Of a stretch of 64,000 nucleotides of DNA, positions 1 through 13,700 are shown in pieces. The notes under the pieces were generated by a model. It saw only the letters and a program-made list of their open reading frames with translations, made no database searches and was not told the origin of the DNA. Position 1 is the stretch's first letter; each line of letters opens with the position of its first letter. The position numbers and the translations under genes were made by a program. The DNA comes from Pectinophora gossypiella. Lineage: Eukaryota; Arthropoda; Insecta; Lepidoptera; Gelechiidae. Location: contig NC_065424.1 of NCBI RefSeq assembly GCF_024362695.1, forward strand, positions 8,000,786-8,064,785. Direction: 5' to 3'.

Positions 1-596
1 TGAATTTCATTGACGCCGAAACGTCTACTAAGGAATTGGAAGTGAGCGGTTCAGATCATGACACGCTACCGGACAAAGGCAGTGTGTTGACCGTTGACAC
101 GGCTGTTTCGAGCCCGAATTGGTTCCAGCTGATGTATACGAAAGACTGCGGGATAAGCACAGTTATAAAGTGTTTGTTGGACGATAAAGGGAGCACTCAC
201 AACTTCCGAATTTGCAGTGAAGACGACAAACGGCCGCGGCAAAGGCCCAAGAATCCTGCGAACATGAGGCAGAGTTTGGACTTCAAGGGAAGTTGTCATG
301 ATTTCCGAATTCGACCAAACAAGGAGGAAAAGTCGAAAGGCGAGCGGAAGCAGTGGTCAAAGGCAACTGAAGACATAAACTTCCAAGAGCCTTCCCAATC
401 TCAGGCGGAGAAGAGATACAGTCCGCATATGAAGGAGAGAAAGATAAAGAGAGATTTCAATGTGTACCAGTTGTTTGTGAGTCGAAGGTTCCAACAATGT
501 AACTCTGCGCGTATGTCGAGCTACGAGCGGGACAGAAGTGATGACATGAAGACCATCTATCGTTGTCACAGCAACCCTTCTTATTGTTCCGGTTAG
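1..596 (+). CDS. 3' end of an unrecognised open reading frame (partial)
   Basis: The frame is open from the left edge to a TAG at 594-596, giving about 197 residues with no stop. The protein is hydrophilic and rich in Lys, Arg, Ser and Asp, with no membrane segment and no domain I recognise. It contains an imperfect internal repeat: KGSTHNFRI near 190-217 and KGSCHDFRI near 286-315. I see no in-frame ATG that clearly acts as a start, so it is either the last exon of a gene to the left, a gene nested in an ORP intron, or a chance frame. A 197-codon open frame is long for this AT-rich sequence, which is the main support. Function unknown. Confidence 0.4.
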   Translation, partial: NFIDAETSTKELEVSGSDHDTLPDKGSVLTVDTAVSSPNWFQLMYTKDCGISTVIKCLLDDKGSTHNFRICSEDDKRPRQRPKNPANMRQSLDFKGSCHDFRIRPNKEEKSKGERKQWSKATEDINFQEPSQSQAEKRYSPHMKERKIKRDFNVYQLFVSRRFQQCNSARMSSYERDRSDDMKTIYRCHSNPSYCSG

Positions 597-1699
597 CATG
601 TTCCTCATTGATGCTCAATAGATAGTAGTCTGTAGTTAATATTATTTTTCCCTGAGACTTACATCCAATTCCTGTATCGGCGGATCAAAAAGCGCTCCCG
701 CGAGAACTACTGCATACTTTGCTGATAATATGCTAAATTGATACGCAACCCCTTATCTATAAGACTATTTATATCTACAATCGAGTCCTTGTAAGTCTTA
801 GTATAGACGGTTTCAGATACTATGATAGCTGAATCACGAATTATTACTCATACAAGCGTAGAGCTAATTAGGTAACGATTGTTTTAAACTTACGTTTTGT
901 AAACTGAATGTAGATCTTCCATTTTAGATATTTCTTTGTTTTTGTTTTATTTAGCGATTCCTTGGCCATTCAATATACAAATATCAAGTATTTGTCGACC
1001 AATACAAATTAGAAATCATGTTTCCGTCTTCCCGTACAGTTAGCTATATTCATTAAGGTTATCACTACATTTTGTAGATCCAATTTTCAGAACATTGTCA
1101 CACGACAACTCACGACTTCGCAATGTGACGTATTTTAGTTAAGAGTCTGTAATACCTCGGTAGAAGACCCTTTCAGTTTGCCATTGGTACCCACCAAAGA
1201 TAACTTTCAGATAAACTTTTCTTCTGAAAAGTATCATTAGTTTTATTATCTGCGGTATTACATACTCTTAAACAGAAGTTCCTTGTTTTGTTTTAACAGA
1301 ATCTTCTTCTCTCGTGCGGACAGATATGTTAAATTACTTTTACAGCTAAAGTAATCGACATACTTATTCATTTAGTGCGGGTTGTGAGGTCGCTAACGGC
1401 CTTCACCAATGTTTACTTCGATACAGAGATACTTATTACGTATAACTCTTAATTTCATCAACCGCAAAAAAAGTTCTGCCGGCAAGCGTACGGTAGACCT
1501 TGCCGCTCCCGTATCTAACTATACAGTCACGAACGAAAGTGCCTCCCAGACACTGCTTAAATCGTCTTCAGTAGATATGATGATTTCTTTCAAAACATTC
1601 GCAAGACTATTGCCGAGAGCCCTCAGCGCCCCTATTTTTGATCGTGTACAAAACATGGAACTTCTCTTGGTATGGTAGTGTAAGCACATCTGTCGACAG
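597..1699. other. non-coding stretch, probably ORP intron
   Basis: AT-rich sequence with many stops in all frames and no coding exon that I can support. The PH domain expected upstream of the ORP exons is not here. The stretch ends in the splice acceptor of the exon beginning at 1700. Confidence 0.5.
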
Positions 1700-1792
1700 G
1701 GCTGGTTAGCCCGACGTCGCCGCCGCTGCGAGGCCCGCAAGCTGGCTTCGTCTCCGGCACGCCCGGGGGCCGCTTGGCTAGTTGGATCATTG
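1700..1792 (+). CDS. ORP exon, post-PH linker
   Basis: A GC-rich island between the acceptor tgtcgacag and the donor gtatgt. It begins with two bases completing a codon and ends in phase 1. Joined to the next exon it reads GRLASWIIESGGPLENASRE, which resembles the helical segment after the PH domain in ORP3/6. The start could instead be at 1709 (ttag acceptor). It is too short to appear as an open reading frame of its own. Confidence 0.75.
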
Positions 1793-4700
1793 GTATGTAT
1801 TGCCATCAATGGCAAAAAGAGTAGAAAAATAATATTGGAATTGTACACAACGGTGCTAAATTCTGTCAAATTTGCTTTGTTTTAATTTGACAGCTTTGAA
1901 AACATATTTCCTTTTTATTTCACTTTCGATAAGAAAGAGATAGAAGCTAGTTTTAGAACTGTGAAACTAGTTTAAAGTTAAGCCTCTTCAACATGTGTCA
2001 ATGTGGGCGTTATACGAAGACGATTTCGGCAAACTTTGCCTGAAGCTCCAACTACATATATGTCAATTAGATATCGAGCGAAATCTGCTGCCGTTTGACA
2101 CACGTTTCGTTTCGTTGTCATGGATGAACACATACTGCCCGTCAAAAGTCGCCTAATGGAGACAGGGCTACATATCTGCTTGAAGCAGCACCGTTACTGC
2201 ATTTATGTATGTTATATTTAAGAAATTTCAATTGCCAGAAAATTAAACAAACATCTGAAATCAAATTAGCCATTACTTCTTTTTTCCATTGAATGACAAA
2301 CGGAAACTTATGTAAAATGTATACCGATCTTAAACTTTTACTCTTTTTTGCCAAAGTACATTATAACATTATAAGTCCATATTTACAGGGAATCACAAAG
2401 TTTATATCTGTCGGAGCAACGTTATAAAGTTTGCGTCATCGGTAAAATTTTGTTCGGCATTTTTCCGGTTTGATGCATGATAGACCCTTTTACCTCGTAA
2501 GACCCGGATTTCCAGATACATAAACAATGGGTTTTTGGATCTTACGACCTTGGCATGTGCATCAGCAACCTTTTTGTTTTCTATTGTAATAATTTCAGTC
2601 GGTTGAAATAAAAAACACCTGAATAATTTCTCAGCTCACCTTCTACATCCATTTAAGCGTCACAACAGACCAAGTCCCAAAAGTTATTTGTGATTGGGGT
2701 CTAAGAAAGCCTAACCTCTATTGGGCTGGCTTTCGCGTCGTTGGAAGGTCAGACAGGCAGTCGCTTTTGTGACAATTGGACCTGTCAAACCTTAATTGGA
2801 CCCTGTGAATACAAGATAATGCTAAGGAGATGATGATGAAGTGTATGAAGGCCGCATTAAAGCATTTTATAAATCAATTGTACTATCTGACTTTTGATGG
2901 CATTGCGCACTTATTTTTATAGCAAAATGATTGGGAAATAAACCTGATTTTAAATATGTGTGTGTAATATCACTTTTTAGGTTACTTTCTTTAATGCCCC
3001 AGGCCTTTCATGTTTGTTAACAGAATTAAAATATTACTCAACAATATTCAAAGGTCTTCTGGACTTCGTGAACAAATGTCGAAATGACGTCCAAATGCCG
3101 AATTTTAAAAAAAATGCATGTTCATTTTCAGAGTCAGGCGGTCCCCTGGAGAATGCATCCCGCGAGCTTGGCCAAGCACAACTATCCGTGCAGCAGTTGC
3201 AACGACTGCTGGACGCGCTTGAGTTGCAGCACCAGCACCATGACACTGACGTTAGTATACACTGATACAAAGCCCAAAAAAGGTTCTTTTCAAATAAATG
3301 TTCTCTCTTGTGGACGACGCTATTCCGGTCTAACAAGACAAATAGAAAAAGACACTAAATAAAAGTTGTTCAGCGAGTCTAGCACCGTAAGCACGCGACT
3401 CTTTCTCGCCGCGAGAGAGATCATCTGTCTCTTTCTGTGCTGTACTGTGAGAGAGTGACGGGTGACGTATGTCGAGGCGAGATAGAGTCGCGTGCTTACG
3501 GTGCTAAGTCCGCTGGAATATTGATTCTATGACGAAAACCATGACATGAAAAATACAGAATTATATCCCTTGCTTTAAAATAATAATTATTGCATTTCTA
3601 TTTATCTATCCACCCACTGCTGGGTATAGGCCTCATCTCTTTCACGCCATCCTTTCCGGTCCTGTGCAAGACTCATCCATTGCATTATTATATTAAGAGA
3701 AAATACAGAGTACACACAATGATATGGTCTAGCTCCCAAACTAGGAATAATCCTGTATCTTGGGAGATAGTATAAGACTGTATATATAGCACTAGACTAG
3801 CACTAGAATCATAGAACATTGCCATGAATTGGTAATCGACAGGTAGTTGACTGTGCTTGAGCAGTATCCGTATTTCAGCCCGCTGTGGGAAGGACAGTGG
3901 TAGAAGTGGAGATATCCTGGCGGTGACCATAACATTCTGTACTACGTGGTCACCATATGACGGAACTGTGCGGACCATACGCGGTGGCTGTACGGACCTT
4001 GTGCAGGATGGTCACCATTTGATGTCTTGTTATTGTTAGTAATTCAGTTGGTTTACTCTACATAGTTATCGGACAGTCACTGTGGTCCTGTGGTGTGGCT
4101 TGCTTCTAGAAAGAAAGAAAGAAACGTTTATTATAAAGGGACACCACAGTAACAAATATAAAATAAATAACAAATATATAATATAAAACACGGAGTAACA
4201 CATAACTTACAATCAAACACATAATAAAAAAAAACAACATACACGAGAAATACAAATAATTGTGTGTATGGACTGGTCAACGATGGTGGTGGTGTCCTTT
4301 ATAAAAGGGCCTCACTCAGCATAAGCCGCGGCGCGAGCCACGACGCTGGTATTCTGTGGACCCTGCTAAGTGAGGCACGGAAGCCGTGTCTCCCACAAAT
4401 ACAACTTAAATGAATACATAATAATATTTACTTATAAAATAAAGTAGTTTACAAAAACATATATTAAAAGCGTGTGTGTGTGCAGTGTATCTACAAATAC
4501 ATGAAAGAAATACAATAATACTTACAAAACAATGCGTATAAAACGATAAAATAAACAAATAAATAAAGTTAGAAATGTTAGAATGTAACAAGTTAGTGTG
4601 CGTGCGGATTTGAACGAAAGAACGTAGTGTACGTTGCAACTCAAACTGGGAGCTTCTCAATCGGGGAGCGCCGGTTCGAACCCCGATACCGAACTTGCAC

Positions 4701-7700
4701 CAATGATTCATTTATGTTAAGCGCAGTTTTCACTAACACAACTCGACCATTACGTATAGACAGCGATATGGCTCACCACCTATCACATTGGTTTAACAGA
4801 AAGAATAGAATAGAATAACTTGATTCCCAAAACAGTGCAGTACAATAGTAGAGAAGATAAAGATAAGTATACAAATCAAAAATACACTGCCAGGGAAAAG
4901 GGACTGACTCAGCATGTTGTTGCGAATGATAGTAGAAATACCACTGTTAGCAACACTGATATTCTGCCAGTACCTAAGTTACGCTTATAAATACTTTGAA
5001 CTATCGTGCCAACAAAAAGTGTCGGGATTTACTTACAATAAATAAGAAAATAAGCAAATATAATTATGAAGAAAATATATGAATTAAGGGATTACGAAAA
5101 ATATGAAAGTATTAGTCAAAGGTAGATAGTATGCCAAGGGGTTAAATTATACATAATAAATACGACAAATAAACAGATGAGGCGTGGGTACTTAGTTCAT
5201 CATGCAATGGATGTACCTCTGGGAACCCTAATTGCACACAACTTATAACTAACTGCCTTTGGCCATTTCTTTGGAGGTTGGTAATCCACCTCACAACCCA
5301 CACGATAGAAGAAGACACCTAAGAATTGAATTTGCATTTGATCGTCTTTTTTTATCCGATAACATGTAATATTATTACGTCGGTACCATCAGCAGGTATC
5401 CCTGGAGGGTGCATCCCCCAACGTGAAGAAGGACCGCCGCAAGTTCGGGCTTCGCAAGAAGAAATCCAGCAGCAAATGTGCTTCAGTGGAACTCGCGCCG
5501 CCGCTGCACGTCGACGCCTCCGCCTCGCACATGGTATGTACACTAACTATATGCTGTTAGATACACAAGGATCCGACAACTCACCGATGTACCCACTGCT
5601 AGACTTGTCTACTTCAGCTACTTCCACAGCATAATGTCTTACGGTATTTTGCTGTGGGGTCAAGCCGCTGATGTAGAAACTATTTTCATCATTCAAAAAC
5701 GAGCAGTTCGCGCTATTAATAATCTGCGTCGTCGGGACTCTCTAAGGGAGCTGTTTAAAGAAATATACTGACGGTCGCAAGTCAATATATTTATGAAAAC
5801 ATTATGTATGTGCGTAAAAATGTATCTCTCCTTCCGAGAAACTGTGAAAGCGATACTTACAATACAAGAAATAAAAATAAAATTGTTATTCAAAATTCTA
5901 GCTTAAGTAAATTTAATTCATCTTTTTTGGGATTATGTATACGTTTTTACAATAAAATACCAGAGAATATTTTAAATTTGATGATGATGAAATTGGATCT
6001 GTTTTCGTGTTCCAAGAGTGAATTCGCAAAAATAGCAATGAGTGTGATTATACTTAATTATGTAAATCGTATATTGTACTAGTAAAAAATAATTTTATTA
6101 ATGATTAATCTTAAATATGTATAAATAACTCCCCAACTCTGTCGCATTAGGTTAGCCTGTAAAGATAGTTGTTGTGAATGAAATAAATAAATAAATTTGT
6201 CAGAAAATTAATTCAAAGCTCATGTGAAGCTTACTTTATGTAAAAAAGCTTATTATAAGATTAATGACTACCTAAATGATAAAAATGTCTGGTATTGAAT
6301 GTGTTAACGTGCCCACCAAAGCACGAATCGTCTTACGTTCGGATAATCGGGTGTTCAGCCTGCAATGCCCTAACCAAACTAGGGATCACAAAGTGATTTT
6401 TGTGGTAAATCTCCCCCCTGATTGGAACCCGGGACCCTTCGGATCGTGAGCCCAACGCTCACCAACTGGATTTAATAATTGTTTTTTCTTTTTTACGAAA
6501 ATAATTTATCCTAAAGGCCTACGCACCAAACCTATAAAACGAAACAAAACTTAATCTCCCATTTCAATGCCACGTCACCGAAACGTCAAAACGACGTCAA
6601 AATCTAGACACGTCAGGACGTCACGGCAACGTCAAAATTTTACTAAAATAATATACCAAATAATGTATTTCATTATTTTATTTATTTTTTGCCTAAAACT
6701 TATCCTTTTATACTAGATATAATATCTTTTATTTATTTTTCTGCATACCACCTGCGGTTAATTACGTGTATAGGCTGTTTATATTTTAATAATAACAATA
6801 AAACACTTTATTGGACCTCCACCAACCCGCAGTGGAGCAGCGTGGTGGAGTATATTCCATACCCCCTCCGGTTGATTGAGGGGACGCCTGTGCAGTGGGA
6901 CGTATATAGGCTGTTTATGATTTTTTAATTTTTATTGCATACATTACGTATAAAGTTATTCTAAGGTAGGCAAAGGCGGCCTTATATCAAAGAGCGATCT
7001 CTTCCAGACGATCTTAGGCGGAGAATGTAACACATTACACTTACACACTATACTGTTTCATGTTGGGTTTGTTTTATGTTAGCTCGGCGAGGTGTCTTAA
7101 GTTCATCTTGCGATGGATGTACCTCTGACTACCCCAATTGGGATGTAGTCGTGAGCTTATGTTATGTTACTTATTCTATAGTGGACAAAAGCGGCCTTAT
7201 CGCTAAGAGCGATCTCTTCCAGACAACTTTCGGAAGAGGATATAACACACTAAACAACATTCTATACTGTTTTATGTTGTTTGTGTTTTATATTTAGAGG
7301 CGGAGGACAGAAGTCCTAGTACGACTTTGAATTAGTCTACTCTGGGCGCCATCCCACTCGCGTCACAGTACTGCGGGGCGGAAAGCAAGAGGGAAACCAC
7401 TGCTCTATTTTTCTCTAAAAAAGTAGCATGGAGAATGCTACACCGACAAGAGTGTAGCTCTTAAATTAGTGATGATAATTAAAACACATAATAACGGGTT
7501 CTTACCGCGTTTAAATCAGGGATGTGAGACTCCCGATATTTCGACACTGTTGCAAGTGCCATGATCACGTGATGCCTGCTTTAAACGCGGTAAGAACCCG
7601 TTATTATGTGGTTTAATTATGATAATAACCGCGTAAACTTAAAACAAATAGTGATGATAATGTTTTTTTTTTCTTTTTGTTATTTATTATAGGCGCTATC

Positions 7701-10700
7701 CGCCCTGACGGCGCCACCGTCGCCCGGCGGCGGCGCTTCGTCCGTACCTAACTCTGCCGCCTCCCTGCCCATAGGTAAGTCTTAACCAACTTATACTAGT
7801 AAACATTAATCGTGGAAGTGTTAGAGCTTTGCTATGCTTTGTGGAATTACCGTGTTGGAATTCGAAACTTTTGAGGTTATGTCTTTATTGAAATGAGATA
7901 CAATAAAATTCAAAAATATCTTTATTCAGTAGGTAACATAGTTACACTTTCAATCGCCATTATTTACATAACGAACGTCTCATCCTCCTAAAACTACTGC
8001 AGCTTCTCACAACCTGTATAGCCGGGGAAAAGAAGCTGCAAGTTAAACCTCGGCACAGGGCCCTAGACGTCATATCAAATCCTATTTACTGCAGGGTCCG
8101 TTTGCCTATGCTGTAAATTTGACAGGTCCGGTTTTTTACTGTGGCGACTACCTGTCTGACCTTCCAACCCGAAGGGAAAACCAGCCCAATACAAATTTCT
8201 TAAGAATGTGGGTATCTCTACAATATTTTCCTTCACCTTAAACTTTTTTTTACTTTTTACTAAACGTCAAAACACGAAATTACGGTGGAATTTGTATGAA
8301 ACAGAACACTGTGACGTCATAGAAAAACGTGATAAAATGTCGTACTGATTATTACGTTTTCTTGATTAAAATTCTAAATAGAAAAAAGAAAAAGATTTTC
8401 GTTAGTTTTAGATCTCTCTTTATTTAGTAATGAGAATTTCATAATTTATCTTGAACCTAGTACACGACCCAATTCCCCATTTGACTTTGGTTGATATGTA
8501 CATGAGTTCACAAATTATTTATTAAACATAAAACAACATACAGTTATCTTAATAGAAAAACTCCAAAGCATCACACCGAGGCAAAGTGCCCAATAGACCG
8601 GCAGCATTTCCCCTTTGATTAGAAAGAAAGAAAGAAACGTTTATTATAAAGGGACACCACAGTAACAAATACAAAACAAATAACAAATATACCTATAATA
8701 TAAAACACGGATTAACACACAACTTACAATCAAACAAAACACATAATAAAAACAACATACACGATTAGCTAAACCAACCCTTTGACAAAAAGTATCTGCC
8801 AGCCCTAGGGCCGTGCGTTTCCTTGACGAGACGCTTCGGAAGGTCAACAGGAATCGTGTACATGAGTTTAGAATTTTATTTTATTTTTTTTCAAAAAAAT
8901 TTTTTTTTTTTAAAGTTTCGGATTCCAACGCCTGACATGATTAATACCTTAAATGTAAAACAAATCTGTTTTGTTTCTAGAACATTGAATACCACAAACC
9001 AGGTCCTAATGTCCCGAGTGTTGTACAGTGGAGAGAACAGCCGTAACATTGTACATAAATTATTATTTTATTTATTTATTTATACGTTACAAAATCATGT
9101 TTATTTATTATAATTTTTTGTAAATATAATTTTTGATTGGTTATCGTGTTGGAACTATGTCTTTGCAAGGATTCTACGAGATCGGTAAGTGGCGCAACGT
9201 GCGCCCGCGCCGCTAACCGCCGTGGCTGCGCTAATCTGTCCATGGCATGGCTATCATGTTTGTCAGGCTATTTCTTAGCTCTGCTAGTCACACGATGTTT
9301 TGTTATGTTGGTGATTATTGTCGTTGTGGTGGGAGAAATACCGTGGATATATGCCAGGAACGTAAACTTAAGCAGGTACCCATTGGCGACCTGTCTATAA
9401 TAAGCCGGTTCTAATGCAAACAGCAATATATTTTACAAAAAGCCAAAAGACAAGGTCATTATCAAAAATACAAAGACAAGACAATAAAGGAATAAAAAAC
9501 TATATCAAAGAGGTAAAGTTCTAAAAAAAGTTGTGCTATCTTGCACAGTACCTATTATACCCCTAAAGCCGTTTATTTTTGACGTGACTTATTATAGATT
9601 TGCCGCAGATGGCATTAACTACTTGGCCGGACAAATGGGGAGCGCTGAGGGCTCTCATCCGGTACAAAATTTAACAGGGTGCCCAGTTGGGGCACAATAG
9701 TTAAACAATCACGTTTATTTAGTTTGTTACTAGTAAGTAACAAAGATATTGAGTAAAATAAACAAAGAGATAAACCTTGACAAAATATTACAAATAAGTA
9801 ATTGGATCTGAACCGACTCCACCCTATTAGATTGTACCTAAGAACTGTATTTTTTCTTTTTATAATGTAACTATGACATGTTTTTTTTGGACTGTACAAT
9901 TGCAATAAAACTCTTTTGATTTTTTTTTTTGACTCTACGACTTGTATTACTGGTTCATCGTTCCATATTATATTTTGTACGTTTCTCTTTATCGTTTTTG
10001 CAAATGTTAATCGCCACTAGGACCCCGATACCGACCCTGCCGGCGTGGTCGACGACTTCCCTCAATCAGCGCTTATCGCTATCGACCCACTAGGGTCGAT
10101 TAATTCTTTCAAATATTTTTCCTCTCAGACGACGCCCTGAGCCGAGGTTCGCGCCCAACTGGGCACCCTCATGCCTGTTGTCTTAAACGTTGTACCGGGT
10201 GAGAGCTTTCAGCGCTCCCCATTTGCCCGGCCAAGTAGTTAATGCCATCTGCGGCAAATCTACAACAAGTCACGGCAAAAAAAAAATCGCCACTCTACCA
10301 CCACAAACGATATAAACGTCAACGGAAACATAATTTCGTTTCTCTCACAAAATATCAACAGGAATCTAACAGTATCTTTTTCTCGTCTTCCAGCGTTTCT
10401 TTCTACATTTCTGGCCTCCACTTTAGTTCGTAAGAGTATTTTATTTTATTTTTATCGATCCCTTTATTCCCGACACTGTCACTTTGTATATAACGCTCAC
10501 TACATGGCCAGTGCTTTGCTTGTAGCCAGAGTTACGAGACTTACAGGCATCATACAGGCATGTGTTCATGAGATACGAAATTCATTGTTTATTTTGAAAA
10601 TGGAACTCAGTTTCGAAACAATCGATTGATACATCGTCAATCGAAAATGCTACGATCGAAACATTCGAAATTCGAAAAATTTACTATTCGATCGTAAGTT

Positions 10701-13700
10701 TTATCGATTTTTTTCTTTGGTGACGCATTAATCGATTTTTGACATTAAAACTAAATTTATTTCCTTTTTTATTAGGTATTTATTCATCCATTCATGATTA
10801 GAATTAAGGTTTTTTACAACTACGCCTGCGATACCCCAAATATTTTTATTCAAATTATACAATTGACTCTCTGGCAATGACGAAAAAAAACAAGACAACA
10901 GAATGAATACCCATCATAACTGATAAAATAAACCACTAAAGTGATACTATTCAAATGAGAAGGCTTGTGCCCAGTAGTGGTTTGGGTGAGAGAACTCTCA
11001 TGGCCCTCCATTTGTCCGGTCAAGTAGTGAAAGCCATCTGAGGTAAAGCTACGATAAGTCACGTCAAAAATATATTGTGGATTACAAGCCTTCAGCCACA
11101 GATCCGACATTTCAATAGCTCTTCTATCGTATGGTTGTGAGCTGGATGACCAACCTGGTGTCAGGGTTATTATTGAGCCGCCATAGGCCTATTACCAGGA
11201 GCGGATGCAGCTTTTATGTCAGGGGCAGGTGACCAGGTCGCAGACAACCTATCTCCGTAGAGAATTAGATGAAATTGCAGTGGCTACCCATTACCCAACC
11301 TGTCGCCCGAGGGTCTTGACCCCCATAACCTCCCCCTCCCATGTAGTAACTACGAGAGGTCATTGTTAATCCGGCCAAGTACTTAATGCCATTTGTGGTC
11401 AATGTACAAAAAAGTTCACTCCGAATAACTAGTTACATAGATGATCTCATAACAAACTTATCTGCCACAAAGACATTCATCGACCTTGAATATATTTGTC
11501 TACGTCTCTTATCGAACCAAGATAACGATAAAATATCTCCCGTATAGGAAATGTGTGCAATATTCTACGAGTATACATATTTAGTGTGAACATGTATCGT
11601 TTATTAGAAGGGTTTTTCGTTTGAGACATCTAATTCGGTCACCAACATCACGTCGGTCTAACAGAAAGCTCGGCGAGGTGCGGGTACTTAGTTCATCTTG
11701 CAATGGATGTGCCTCTGACTAGCCGAATTGGGAAGACATTCGTGAGCTTATGTTAAGTATCATTTGGTACAGTTACTTATCAACGTCATCATTAATTTAA
11801 AAGCCACGCTCTTGCCAAAAATGGAAGAAAAAAACAAGTATTTAAAAATGCGGCGGAAGGCAAGAGGGAAACCACTGCCCTATTCTGCCCTAAAAAAGTA
11901 GCATGTAGAATGCTACACCGACAAGAGCGTGGCTCTTAAATTAGTGATGATGATGTTTTAAAAGTGCAAGGCACTGACGGCCCGATCATCTACGGTGGCG
12001 TCAGGAATAAAAGGACCTCGCTCAGCATAAGTCGCGGCGTGAGCCACGACGCTGGTAATCCGCGAGCGCTGCTTCTCAAATTTCGTGGCTTGGTCAGCTT
12101 TCCTACTTAAACTTAAGCTCACGTTTATATTCCCTGGCTACGACTAGTTTCCAACTAGTCAAATCAGTTACTTTTTACTAAACGTCAAAACGCGAAATTA
12201 CTAAAGAATTTGTATGAAAAAGCACACTGTGACGTCATAGAAAAACGTGATAAAACGTAACGTTTTTCGTGATTACTCTTCACAAATAAGTTAATGTTTT
12301 TCGTCAGTTTTAAATCTGTCTTTATTTTAGTAATCAGAATTTCATCATTTATCTTTGACCTAGGAATGTACTCAATTGGACTGAAGATACGTCCATCGCA
12401 AGACGAAGTACCAAGTTACGAACGCTTCACCGCGCTTTCTGTTAAACCAACGTGATAGGCGGTGCGATATCGCCGCCTATAATTGTCGAATTGTGGTGAT
12501 TTCCAACTTAAGCTCTACATAAATCCACTTTCACATCCAGATGGATAATTCAGTAGGCTAAAAAAAAATACAGTAATTTAATTACGTGTCTAAAAATTCT
12601 AATTTAACAAAAAAAGAAATAAAAGGAAAAGAAATATTGTAATAAACGATGACTAATTTGAATTTAACAAACAGTCTTCAACGAATATATTAATTTGAAA
12701 AAAAAAATAAGTTCTTTTGTTTAAATATATTTTTATATTTTGTATTTCCTGTGTGTGCAAGTATTTATTATGTTATATTATATAATAAATAACAGTGATA
12801 TAAAACAAATAAAAACGAACGTTACACGTGAAGTTGCAGACAAAATAAAAGACGTTACCATTTTAATTTACTGTTTCTAAAAGTGGTGCTAATGTCGAGT
12901 GACAGTGGTGGATTCCTCAAACCGTTTATTAGAACTATATACGCGTATGTGATAGGATTCTTGAGAGAATGTGAAGAACGGGCACTTTGTAAGTTATTCT
13001 TTTAATTTATCTAAGTTATTAGTACAGTCATGAGCAATATAATGTACTAACTTTAGGACTCTGTCGCACTAACATATTTGACATTTAGTGAGACTTACAG
13101 TTCAGTTCGTCAAGAAAGTTAATGTGACATGGTACCAAAATGTATACATATTAATGCTCGTGACCGTACCTACTAGTCGTAGTATGTGGCCCGTATATCG
13201 CGCGCTATGCGATATAATATCGTCTTATAGTGAACATTACCCACGTAAGCGCATTTTTGAAAATTCACTTTCAGGTGTGATTTTTGTTAACATATCCTCC
13301 TAATAGACAAGCTAGTTCTCTGTGTCTCTTTCAATCCTAGTAGAAAATGTGTTTTATTTTTACTTGAATTAAAATTATCTGAAAGAAATCGAGGTTTTCC
13401 CTACCCCAACGGGAAATAAGCATAATTTTAAGTATAGTATAAGAAGACCAGATATGCTCAATCCCATGACAAGCCGCCATTGCTAGCCCTTTGATGACGT
13501 AAGTGTTACCATTCAATTGGTATCTCCAACATTCCAAGAATGTAAATTTTATTATTGAAAATTAAGTGAATTACTGACTAATGTATTTAATTTCTATTAC
13601 TTGTCACATATATAAAAATCATTAAAACTGTAAGTAAATCTTTTACTAACAGTTCAAAATTTCCTTGCAAAGTAAATATAAAAATTTTGGTCATGGGTAA

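Larger units (their letters stand above)
5534..7692 (+). other. ORP intron with LINE and SINE debris
   Basis: Holds a truncated LINE (5560-6195), a SINE 3' end (6818-6915), a dispersed repeat (7288-7475) and a palindromic element (7478-7647). No additional exon seen. Confidence 0.7.

Noticed and set aside
1..1699. PH-domain exons of ORP
   Set aside because: No frame here shows the PH core (a WKxRxF-type strand or the C-terminal Trp helix); the domain must be left of the window.
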